Positions 1 through 7,451 of a stretch of DNA of 37,071 bases are shown here, piece by piece (the stretch's first letter is position 1; each line of letters starts with the position of its first letter). Source of the stretch: Phycisphaera sp. (GTDB taxonomy: Bacteria > Planctomycetota > Phycisphaerae > Phycisphaerales > Phycisphaeraceae). Made by a program: the position numbers and the translations under genes. The notes below the pieces were generated by a model that did no database searches, was not told the DNA's origin, and was given only the letters and a program-made list of their open reading frames with translations. The stretch spans positions 1 through 37,071 of the forward strand of contig WGMF01000049.1 in NCBI GenBank assembly GCA_016125215.1, in the 5' to 3' direction.

Positions 1-19
1 ACCTCGGCGATGGTCGGAG

Positions 20-1889
20 GTTGCAGATTGGTCGCGGGGCGGGGTCGGTTACACTCATGGAAATCACCCCCTCTGCCAAGTCGGTGTTGCAGATTGGTCG
101 CGGGGCGGGGTCGGTTACACTAGAACTTCCGTGGCAGGTCGAAGGCGCGAGTTGCAGATTGGTCGCGGGGCGGGGTCGGTTACACTCTACGCTCGTCATC
201 CCGATGGAACTCCCGAGTTGCAGATTGGTCGCGGGGCGGGGTCGGTTACACTATGCAGTGTGCTCCAGGACGCCGCCCACGGTTGCAGATTGGTCGCGGG
301 GCGGGGTCGGTTACACTTGCATTTCTGTCTTTTCGTGACAAGGACTGTTGCAGATTGGTCGCGGGGCGGGGTCGGTTACACTGGTCCCGACGTGCTCAAT
401 TCGATCCGTCATGTTGCAGATTGGTCGCGGGGCGGGGTCGGTTACACTCAATTCTTCAACTAAAGATTCTTTGGGATGTTGCAGATTGGTCGCGGGGCGG
501 GGTCGGTTACACTAGATGGTGTCGTTAGCCTGCGTGTTGGGGGTTGCAGATTGGTCGCGGGGCGGGGTCGGTTACACTTTTTTTTTCGTGGACGTTGACC
601 AGAGGCAGTTGCAGATTGGTCGCGGGGCGGGGTCGGTTACACTGACCAGAGGCACGACCCGAAGTTGCACAAGTTGCAGGTTGGTCGCGGGGCGGGGTCG
701 GTTACACTCGTCGTCCACAGCACCCGCGATGTCACGTTGTTGCAGATTGGTCGCGGGGCGGGGTCGGTTACACTGATCACGCAGTCATGGTGTATGAGAA
801 AGAGTTGCAGATTGGTCGCGGGGCGGGGTCGGTTACACTTCCATGCTCTCGATGTATTCTCGATGTTCGGTTGCAGATTGGTCGCGGGGCGGGGTCGGTT
901 ACACTGAAATCCAGAGCAGATAGCGCCAGGCGTGCGTTGCAGATTGGTCGCGGGGCGGGGTCGGTTACACTGCCAGTGGGCGCGGCTGGGCTACCTCGGC
1001 AGTTGCAGATTGGTCGCGGGGCGGGGTCGGTTACACTCACCGCCTCTTGGCCTCTGATACGGGACAGTTGCAGATTGGTCGCGGGGCGGGGTCGGTTACA
1101 CTTTGCGTGATGTTGCCATACATGTCTGTTTGTTGCAGATTGGTCGCGGGGCGGGGTCGGTTACACTCTGAATCCGCGCCCACCGCTTGCCAATGCTGTT
1201 GCAGATTGGTCGCGGGGCGGGGTCGGTTACACTAAACCGTATACAGTTGTATTGCCCTCCGCAGTTGCAGATTGGTCGCGGGGCGGGGTCGGTTACACTC
1301 ACCACGCCGCCGACCGGACACCCGGCGAGTTGCAGATTGGTCGCGGGGCGGGGTCGGTTACACTCGTATGCGGGGTGGGGTCTAAGGTCGATACGTTGCA
1401 GATTGGTCGCGGGGCGGGGTCGGTTACACTAATCTTCGCGCGGCTTCGCTCGCACGGATGTTGCAGATTGGTCGCGGGGCGGGGTCGGTTACACTGAACA
1501 TCGCATCTCCCGACGGTGTGATGCTGTTGCAGATTGGTCGCGGGGCGGGGTCGGTTACACTATGAGCCAACAGGCAGTAACGCGACTCTAGTTGCAGATT
1601 GGTCGCGGGGCGGGGTCGGTTACACTGTTCTGAAGATGGCGGTTGTCGCGGATATGTTGCAGATTGGTCGCGGGGCGGGGTCGGTTACACTCCTTGTCGA
1701 CCAGCCCGACCGCCTGATCGGGTTGCAGATTGGTCGCGGGGCGGGGTCGGTTACACTCACTCTGGCCACGGATCGGTGAGACTATGGGTTGCAGATTGGT
1801 CGCGGGGCGGGGTCGGTTACACTCAAGTCCGACGCCTTCTTCGCGGCGATCCGGTTGCAGATTGGTCGCGGGGCGGGGTCGGTTACACT
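20..1889 (+). CRISPR. Type II-C-like CRISPR array, 29 repeats and 28 spacers, truncated at the left edge
   Basis: The repeat is 36 bp. It begins GTTGCAGATTGG, has a G-rich middle and ends TCGGTTACACT. Repeat starts are 20, 86, 151, 217, 282, 347, 413, 478, 543, 608, 673, 739, 804, 870, 936, 1002, 1067, 1132, 1198, 1264, 1329, 1395, 1460, 1526, 1591, 1656, 1722, 1788 and 1854. All are identical except the one at 673, which has G for A at repeat position 8. Spacers are 29 or 30 nt and all differ; spacer 9 (579-607) and spacer 10 (644-672) share an 11-nt overlap. Bases 1-19 look like part of another spacer, so the array continues to the left. The tracrRNA at 7347-7451 is complementary to the plus-strand repeat, so crRNAs are read on the plus strand, towards cas2. 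The last repeat (1854-1889) is not degenerate. Confidence 0.99.
1656..1691 (+). promoter_or_regulatory. Promoter inside the CRISPR repeat (one example of 29)
   Basis: Every repeat carries a -35-like TTGGTC at repeat positions 9-14 and a -10-like TACACT at positions 31-36, separated by 16 bp. Transcription from such a promoter would start inside the following spacer. Neisseria meningitidis type II-C repeats are known to end in a TACAAT -10 box that starts each crRNA separately, so the placement here matches a known mechanism. The same boxes and spacing occur before cas9 (7297-7324). Function is inferred from sequence and family precedent. Confidence 0.55.
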
Positions 1890-1939
1890 AGACCCCTCGT
1901 AACCCGTGACGAGAAGGTTGGTAGCGTCCTTTCTGGAGG
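1890..1939. other. Spacer between array and cas2, with a small hairpin
   Basis: Only 50 bp separate the last repeat from the cas2 stop codon. The stretch holds a 5-bp hairpin, CTCGT (1896-1900) with ACGAG (1909-1913), but no T-run and no AT-rich leader. Because the array is read on the plus strand, this is the trailer side. The leader should lie left of the window. Confidence 0.5.
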
Positions 1940-2269
1940 TTAAAAAAGCTCCAGTTGGGACGGTGGTGGTTCGGGGGGTTTGCGTCTTTTTCCCCAGAAG
2001 ACGCGCATGCGTGCGAACTGTTTGTCGGTGATGGTGAGTACTCTCACTTCGCCGTCGTCGGGGACGCTGTTCTGTACACGGGTGGTGTGGATGAGGGCGT
2101 TTTCCTCGCTGGCGCAGTGTCGGATGTAGACCGAGAACTGCATCCGGGCAAAGCCGTCCTGAATGAGTTTCTTGCGGAACTGGGCGTAGGCACGGCGTGC
2201 CTTCTTGGTATCGACGGGGAGGTCGAACATCGTCACTACCCACATACATCGGTACCCGGAGAGATACAT
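1940..2269 (-). CDS. cas2: CRISPR-associated endonuclease Cas2
   Basis: The 109-residue product has the Cas2 ferredoxin-like start, with YRCMW followed by VVTMFDLP. Asp16 is the conserved first-strand acidic residue. Cas2 bridges two Cas1 dimers in the spacer integrase. The gene is the last of the cas9-cas1-cas2 operon, 6 bp after cas1. The ATG at 2269 is preferred over the internal Met9 because type II Cas2 proteins usually keep the segment just before the YRxMW motif. After the fold the chain ends in a proline-rich linker and SQLELF, which resembles the sliding-clamp-binding consensus QL(S/D)LF. The length is typical for Cas2. Confidence 0.95.
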   Translation of the reverse strand: MYLSGYRCMWVVTMFDLPVDTKKARRAYAQFRKKLIQDGFARMQFSVYIRHCASEENALIHTTRVQNSVPDDGEVRVLTITDKQFARMRVFWGKRRKPPEPPPSQLELF

Positions 2270-2275
2270 GGTTGT

Positions 2276-3199
2276 TCACCGTTCGTCCTCCAATGGTATC
2301 GGCAGTTCGAGTGCGGCATCTTGGTTCTGATAACAACGTGTTAGAGATGCGGTGACACGGTGCAGACCGACCATCAACGGCCCGGTCTGATCGCCCACGG
2401 TCACGGTGTCGGACAGGACGTGGAGCAGGTGTGCCTTGGCGGGTTGGTCGATGGTGCGGGTGCCCGAATCGAGCAAGTGCAGCGCACGACGATCGACCAT
2501 TGGTCGGATGGGTTCGACCAGGTCGTCAGCGAGACAGAAGGCGTTAGCGCGGTTGTGGTGGTGGATGCCCAAGGCCGGATGCAGACCTGCCGAGACCAGG
2601 GCACGTGCGACTGCGGCGCGTGCGACGGCGTAGCCGTAGTTAAGGAGAATATTGGCGATGTCGGTGCCCTCGGGGTTTCGCTTGAAGTTGCTCATGGGCT
2701 TGCGTGTGGCTCGGAGGGCGGCCCAATAGACACGGGCAGCCTGGGCTTCGGTGTTGGCCGTGTCACCTGATTTGACTTCTCTTCCAAGCACGGTGAGTTT
2801 ACGGCGCGCGGGCGAGTCTTTGAGAATGTTCAGGGCCTGGTTGGCGATTTTGGCACGGACGATCTGTTGCCAGAGTCGTTTAAGTGTCGGCTTCTTGACG
2901 GCAATCTGCTCTTGTAGGCGGTGGACCTGTTCGACGTTTGCGGAGAGTGGGAGCAGTACACCGGCGGGCAGGTGGTCGCGCCCGCAGATCACCAGCAACG
3001 CGCCGTGTCGGAGCAACGCCTCGGCAGCGCCTTGTGTGAATGAGCAGCGGGGTTCATCGACGATGACGTAGCCGATGTCCTCGCAGGGGATGGATCGGGC
3101 GGCGTCCTTGGGTTCGTCGTAGGGTTGAACAATCAACTGGTCCAGTCTCGCGGAGAGCAGGACGGGTTGGCGTGAGATTTCGATCGTTCGTTTAATCAC
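2276..3199 (-). CDS. cas1: CRISPR-associated integrase Cas1
   Basis: The 307-residue product is a type II Cas1, the metal-dependent integrase that inserts protospacers at the array. The active-site pattern is visible: Glu151 in GDTANTEAQAA, the His cluster 213-215 in GIHHHNRAN, and Asp225-Asp226 in LADDLVEPIRP. Translation starts at a GTG whose bases overlap the cas9 stop by 8 nt (3192-3199), so cas9 and cas1 are translationally coupled. Size and motif spacing are normal. No csn2 or cas4 lies in the operon, which, with cas2 next, fits subtype II-C. Confidence 0.96.
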   Translation of the reverse strand: MIKRTIEISRQPVLLSARLDQLIVQPYDEPKDAARSIPCEDIGYVIVDEPRCSFTQGAAEALLRHGALLVICGRDHLPAGVLLPLSANVEQVHRLQEQIAVKKPTLKRLWQQIVRAKIANQALNILKDSPARRKLTVLGREVKSGDTANTEAQAARVYWAALRATRKPMSNFKRNPEGTDIANILLNYGYAVARAAVARALVSAGLHPALGIHHHNRANAFCLADDLVEPIRPMVDRRALHLLDSGTRTIDQPAKAHLLHVLSDTVTVGDQTGPLMVGLHRVTASLTRCYQNQDAALELPIPLEDER

Positions 3200-6100
3200 G
3201 TTCGAGCACCGTGGCCTGGCCGAGCGGGTCCACGTGGATTTTCACGGCGTGGGGGTGTCCTGGCGGCGCGAGGGTGGTCAGGTCGTTGGGCGTGGCGGTG
3301 AAGCTGTCGCGTTTGGAGTCGGGGACTTTGTTGCCTTCTGAATCCTTTCGTTCGCCGGCCGCGCGGGCGTCCCAATGGGGAACGAGGACGATCCCTTGTG
3401 GCTTGTCAAGTTTGGCGACCACGAAGTACCCGACTTCGCCGGCGTCTTTGTGTTTCATCAAGAGCGTCTCACCCTCACTGAGGCTCATGACGAAGCGGCC
3501 GCCTTTGGCGTCGTCGTCGTTGCGGTCGACGATGGGGTGGTCCTGTTCGATCCGGCGCAGGGTGGGCGTGAGTTTGGCGCGGTCGGCCTTAGTGAGTTTC
3601 TTAAACTCGACGGGCTTGGGGATGTTGGCCTTACGGAACTCGCGGAGCTTGGCGAGCTTTCGCTGGGCGGCCTCGAAGGTGGTGACAATCTGGCCGGACC
3701 ATTTTTCAACGCCCTTTTTGTTCTTGGCCACTCGTATCTCGATGTGGTGGTTGTTACCACCGACGTAAGCGCGTTGGGAGGTGGGGTTGGTGTCGCGGAC
3801 CAATCGGCCCGTTTCGTGGTCGGGGCGTTTGCGGTTGATGATGACCGGATCACTCATGACTCGGATCAGTACAACGGACTTAATGGGCACACCGGAGGCC
3901 TGGCAAAACTTGCCTGCCTCAAAGAGTTTCTTAACTTGGCTGGAGGTGAACTTATCGGGGTCCATCCCTGCCTCTTCGATGCATTGACGCAGGCGTTTGC
4001 GGAGATCGGGGTCACGCACCAAGCCACTCTTGCCGGGCGGGGGATCGATCATCAAGGGCTTGAATCCGGGTGATGCGACGGTGGCCTTGGCCCACTTGCG
4101 TGCGGACTTATCATCGATCCCTTGAGACCTGATCCTGCGTTTGGTCAGCCGCTCGACCGCTTGTTTTTCGGTTTCCGGACGCGGGCATTCGAGGTGGTTG
4201 GGGTCGAGGTTGAGCACGCTCTTTCGAGCGGTGTAGTTCCCGGTGAGTTGGCCCTGCTCGTCGAGGATCGGGCCGAAGAGGGTCTCCTCGTGGAGTGCGC
4301 CGGTGAGCTTTCGTTTGGCTGGGCGGTGACAGATGGGGCGGCCCGGCTGGCCCTGGCCAAAGATCGATTTCCGGACTGCTTCGCGGAACTCGTCCCGGCT
4401 GTTGTATTGCGGAGGTGGGGAGAGGGGGTTACGTCGCCGATAGTTTTCCATCTCCACCTCATCAGCGGGGTTGGTGAGTTGCTTGTCGGCTTTCTTCTCG
4501 CGGTCCTCCCAGGCGATCTGTGTATTGCGAGTGGACAAAGCGATGACGACGGCGTCGATCGCGTGGTGGTGGTGGTCGCCGCGGTTTTTTTCTTTGCGCT
4601 CGTGCTCCTGTTCGTTGGACAAGCCCTTGGACTTGAAGCCGTGCGGGTCGAAGAACAACCCCCACTCCCGCCGGAGCCGGCTGGTCCACATCCCGTCCGT
4701 GGCAAAGATACGACGCTTGTTGTCCCCACCTTCGGACGGACCGGTGCTCCGCTCGGGCAAACCTTTGCCGTCGAAGAGGGCGTCGGCGAGGTAGGCCATG
4801 ACCTGGCGCGAGGCGTACTTGGTCACGGCCTCCTGGCGGTTGGTCATCTCTTGAATGTCTTTGATGTCTTTCTTGAACTGGTTGATTTTTCCGTGGTCTT
4901 CCCGTTGTGTGAAATAACAAGACCACAGTGCGTCACCGTTGGCGTTCTTGATCTCCGAAGGCTTGGGGCGTTGGATGTCACCATAGATGCCCTCGACGTG
5001 ACGCAGGCTCTCATCGAAACCCCCCTTGAAGAGTTGTGACCAGAACTCGCGTGGGGTTCGTCTGCCCATTTCGCGGTTGCACTTGGTGTGCGCGAGAACG
5101 ATGTTGCCCAGTCCGTTGTGACCGCCACTGGCACGGGGGATGATGTGGGCGATCTCACAGTCCTCGCCGTGGGCGGCCATGCGTGAGGTCAACCGGGTGT
5201 TGACTACCTGGTTGCCGCACAACGGGCACACGCCGTTTTGTTGGATACAGAGCACGACACGGTCGACGGCTGCGCGTTGCTGGGTCGTGGTATGAGATTC
5301 CAGGTCGAGCTCGCGGAGGATGTCGTTGCGGATGCGGTTGCGCAGGCGGTTCTTGAAGAGCAGTCGGTCAGAATCCTTTGCGCCCATCCGCGCTTCACGT
5401 GCCAGCTCGATGTATACCTCGTCGGGCTTGCGACCAAAGCGAGTCATGTACGCCACCACATGTCGCCGGACTTCGTGGATGGCTTTACGCACTACGGGGT
5501 TGCTGACCATCGGTGCCGGCGGAGGCTCGGCCAGAGGAAGGCCGTCGGGTCCATAGATCGGCTCACCGTCTTTCGTGAGCAGGTGCTGGCGCATGTAGTA
5601 ACGGTCACGGGCTGTGGCACCCTTGGCACCGGTGGCGTAACGCCGACGAGTCAGCTCGTCGAACTCTTGACCGTTGGTGACATCCTTGAAGACGCCATCC
5701 CCGGCGATGAGCTTGCGGGACTCGATCTCCGTGAGCCACTTGGATTGCCCTTCGCGTTTGGAGTCGAGCCAGGGTTCGGGGCTGTCCATGACCGTGAGCA
5801 GGTTGCGGACGGCTCGCCTGCTGATGTTTAAGCGCTTGGCGTCGGTTTTGGGGCGTCTTGTCCAGACGGCCACGAGGGCGTCGGCCTGTTGCTCGGTCAG
5901 CCCCGCCCAGGACATCACACCGTACTTGAGCTTGAGGTGATGCGCGTCGTCCTCCGGCTCGAACTTCAAAATGGCGCGGTTGATCCCTTCGCGTATCCGG
6001 CCGTCCATCCGATCCCACGCCTCGACGCCGATTGCGCCGTGGACGATCTCACGGTTGAACCAGTCGGTGTTGATCAGTCGGTCTTTGTCGGCTTCGATAT

Positions 6101-7253
6101 TGAAACGCAACGGAGAAGACTTGGTGGCCTTGCCCCAACGCATAAAGTTCCGAAGATCGGTCACACTCACGGTGGCCTTGGGGCGTGGGACGGGTTCTTC
6201 TTTCTGCCCCTTGGATTTCCTGGGTTTCTCAAGCCCCAACGGCCCGCTGAGATAGGTCTTGATCTTCTCTCGCTCCTCGGGGGTCAAGGCTCGCGCCTCT
6301 TTGCCTTTCTCGATGATCTTCAGGTTGTTCACCGTCTCGACCACCAGGAAGCGCGAGGCGTACATGTCGGCGTGGGGCACGCAGCGCTCCGTCGGGTGAA
6401 GCACACATCGCCCAAGCGTGCCCAGGTCCCACGTCTGTCGGCGTTGGCCGAAGAGCAAGCCTTTGTGCCGCCACGTCGCGTCGCCCGATTCATCGTCGAG
6501 CTTGAGGCGCAACGTATCGGTGAGAAGCGCGGCTGTCGGACCGCCCAGGTTTTTCTGGGCACTCCAGAGTTTGGCGAACTCGTCACGGATCATCGATCGA
6601 TCGGCGCAGTGTTCATAACCGCCTGATTTGTTTCGCACCGCGTCACGGAACACACGCTTACCTTTGCGCTCCAATGGGCGACGCTGGTCCGGGGTTTCGA
6701 TGGGGTGGACGCGCTCATCCCGAATCATCGCGATGAACTCACCAAAGGTCCGGGCATTTTTATGGAGCATCTTCGATCGGACCTCACCGATCGCCGCCTT
6801 GACCTTGCCGTCGTCCGCCGCCTTGCTGTCATCCGCTTCCGGGTCATCGGGGTTGGCAATCTTCAACCCCAGCGCGCCACGCCTCTGCGACAGGTGCAGC
6901 AGCACACGACCGAACTCGTAGGGTGTGAGTGCTTCGTAGAGTCCCTTGCGACGCAGCGCCCACGGGTCGGTCGAGTCCAGCAAGGACTTAAACCCCGCTT
7001 CATCCGACGGGAGCAGGCCAGCCTCGACCAGCGCACTTCGCAGTAGATGCTTTCGCTGTGCACGCCGGGCGAGTGTGATGCGGGTCCGTCGAGTCATCCT
7101 GCGTTTGGCGTTCTTAGGCTCACCCCGCTTGTCATCCGACTCATCCACACCAGCGGGGAATATGGAGATACCCGTTGTCAGATCGCCGGTCGCTGAATCA
7201 AGCCACGCGGAGCCTACGGAATTGGACCCGATATCTAAACCAAGCGTGATCAT
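3192..7253 (-). CDS. cas9: CRISPR-associated endonuclease Cas9, large II-C-like form
   Basis: This 1353-residue protein is an RNA-guided DNA endonuclease. RuvC-I holds Asp7 (LGLDIGSNSVG), followed by an arginine-rich bridge helix at about 50-70 (RRMTRRTRITLARRAQRK). RuvC-II has Glu616 (VYIELARE). The HNH domain is a zinc-type form, with CPLC at 676-679, catalytic His703 in EIAHIIPRASGG, Asn717 and a HTKCN motif at 722-726. RuvC-III has His897 and Asp900 in HHAIDA. Ala702 occupies the place just before the catalytic His where Asp is usual (SpCas9 Asp839). Most II-C Cas9 proteins are about 1000-1100 residues, so this one is long. The extra length lies in the REC region (about 70-600) and in the roughly 450 residues after RuvC-III, which should hold the PAM-interacting domain. 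A GGAGG ribosome site precedes the ATG by 6 nt. Confidence 0.97.
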   Translation of the reverse strand: MITLGLDIGSNSVGSAWLDSATGDLTTGISIFPAGVDESDDKRGEPKNAKRRMTRRTRITLARRAQRKHLLRSALVEAGLLPSDEAGFKSLLDSTDPWALRRKGLYEALTPYEFGRVLLHLSQRRGALGLKIANPDDPEADDSKAADDGKVKAAIGEVRSKMLHKNARTFGEFIAMIRDERVHPIETPDQRRPLERKGKRVFRDAVRNKSGGYEHCADRSMIRDEFAKLWSAQKNLGGPTAALLTDTLRLKLDDESGDATWRHKGLLFGQRRQTWDLGTLGRCVLHPTERCVPHADMYASRFLVVETVNNLKIIEKGKEARALTPEEREKIKTYLSGPLGLEKPRKSKGQKEEPVPRPKATVSVTDLRNFMRWGKATKSSPLRFNIEADKDRLINTDWFNREIVHGAIGVEAWDRMDGRIREGINRAILKFEPEDDAHHLKLKYGVMSWAGLTEQQADALVAVWTRRPKTDAKRLNISRRAVRNLLTVMDSPEPWLDSKREGQSKWLTEIESRKLIAGDGVFKDVTNGQEFDELTRRRYATGAKGATARDRYYMRQHLLTKDGEPIYGPDGLPLAEPPPAPMVSNPVVRKAIHEVRRHVVAYMTRFGRKPDEVYIELAREARMGAKDSDRLLFKNRLRNRIRNDILRELDLESHTTTQQRAAVDRVVLCIQQNGVCPLCGNQVVNTRLTSRMAAHGEDCEIAHIIPRASGGHNGLGNIVLAHTKCNREMGRRTPREFWSQLFKGGFDESLRHVEGIYGDIQRPKPSEIKNANGDALWSCYFTQREDHGKINQFKKDIKDIQEMTNRQEAVTKYASRQVMAYLADALFDGKGLPERSTGPSEGGDNKRRIFATDGMWTSRLRREWGLFFDPHGFKSKGLSNEQEHERKEKNRGDHHHHAIDAVVIALSTRNTQIAWEDREKKADKQLTNPADEVEMENYRRRNPLSPPPQYNSRDEFREAVRKSIFGQGQPGRPICHRPAKRKLTGALHEETLFGPILDEQGQLTGNYTARKSVLNLDPNHLECPRPETEKQAVERLTKRRIRSQGIDDKSARKWAKATVASPGFKPLMIDPPPGKSGLVRDPDLRKRLRQCIEEAGMDPDKFTSSQVKKLFEAGKFCQASGVPIKSVVLIRVMSDPVIINRKRPDHETGRLVRDTNPTSQRAYVGGNNHHIEIRVAKNKKGVEKWSGQIVTTFEAAQRKLAKLREFRKANIPKPVEFKKLTKADRAKLTPTLRRIEQDHPIVDRNDDDAKGGRFVMSLSEGETLLMKHKDAGEVGYFVVAKLDKPQGIVLVPHWDARAAGERKDSEGNKVPDSKRDSFTATPNDLTTLAPPGHPHAVKIHVDPLGQATVLERD

Positions 7254-7296
7254 CCGAACCTCCGGAACAAAGGGTTAGAAATGATGCAAAGACCAT

Positions 7297-7324
7297 AGTG
7301 TATTGAGAATACTTGACAGAGCAA
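7297..7324 (-). promoter_or_regulatory. Putative cas operon promoter
   Basis: Read on the minus strand, TTGCTC (7319-7324) and TACACT (7297-7302) are separated by 16 bp. A start near 7290 would give a leader of about 37 nt before cas9. The -10 is identical to that of the CRISPR repeat, the -35 differs by one base and the spacing is the same. Its -35 abuts the -35 of the tracrRNA promoter on the other strand (7313-7318), so the two promoters probably compete for polymerase. Confidence 0.55.
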
Positions 7325-7340
7325 TCAGGAGGTGTAAGAC
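7313..7340 (+). promoter_or_regulatory. Putative tracrRNA promoter
   Basis: A perfect -35 TTGACA (7313-7318) is followed after 16 bp by TAAGAC (7335-7340), a weak -10. The predicted start is about 7347, one base before the anti-repeat begins, so promoter and RNA agree. The promoter overlaps the divergent cas9 promoter. Confidence 0.6.
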
Positions 7341-7346
7341 TGTGGG

Positions 7347-7451
7347 CGTGTAACCGACCCCGCCTCGCGCTTTTCCGCAACAAGAGAAAATCGCAGGCAC
7401 CGCTGAAAAGCGACCGCCGCAGCACGCACAAACGTCCTGCGGCTCTTTTTT
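7347..7451 (+). ncRNA. tracrRNA
   Basis: The anti-repeat (7348-7381) begins GTGTAACCGACCCCGCC, a 17-base perfect complement of repeat positions 19-35. One G-U pair and four more pairs follow, then an internal bulge, then GCAAC, which pairs with the first five repeat bases. This gives the lower stem, bulge and upper stem seen in other crRNA-tracrRNA duplexes, with the upper stem as the expected RNase III site. Downstream is a hairpin with a GAAA loop (7401-7412). A terminator follows, GCCGCAG (7416-7422) with CTGCGGC (7437-7443) and a T-run. About 105 nt is a normal II-C size. The terminator fixes the strand and therefore the direction of the array. Confidence 0.92.
7416..7451 (+). terminator. 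Rho-independent terminator of the tracrRNA
   Basis: A 7-bp GC stem (7416-7422 with 7437-7443) is extended by ACG/CGT after a C-C mismatch. TCTTTTTT follows (7444-7451). The T-run overlaps the stop codon of the convergent nuclease gene (7450-7452 on the minus strand). Confidence 0.85.

Noticed and set aside
21-1779. Open frames through the array giving repeated peptides such as LQIGRGAGSVTL
   Set aside because: The 36-bp repeat has no stop codon in most frames, so it stays open by chance. The peptides simply repeat the DNA unit and there is no start signal.
4122-5039. Long open frame antisense to cas9 (305 codons)
   Set aside because: It lies opposite conserved Cas9 domains, is valine- and leucine-rich low-complexity translation and has no ribosome site. 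High GC makes long antisense frames common.
7254-7346. Second anti-repeat or degenerate repeat next to cas9
   Set aside because: Apart from the tracrRNA anti-repeat at 7348-7381, only the -10-like AGTGTA matches the repeat end. That is too short to be a repeat.
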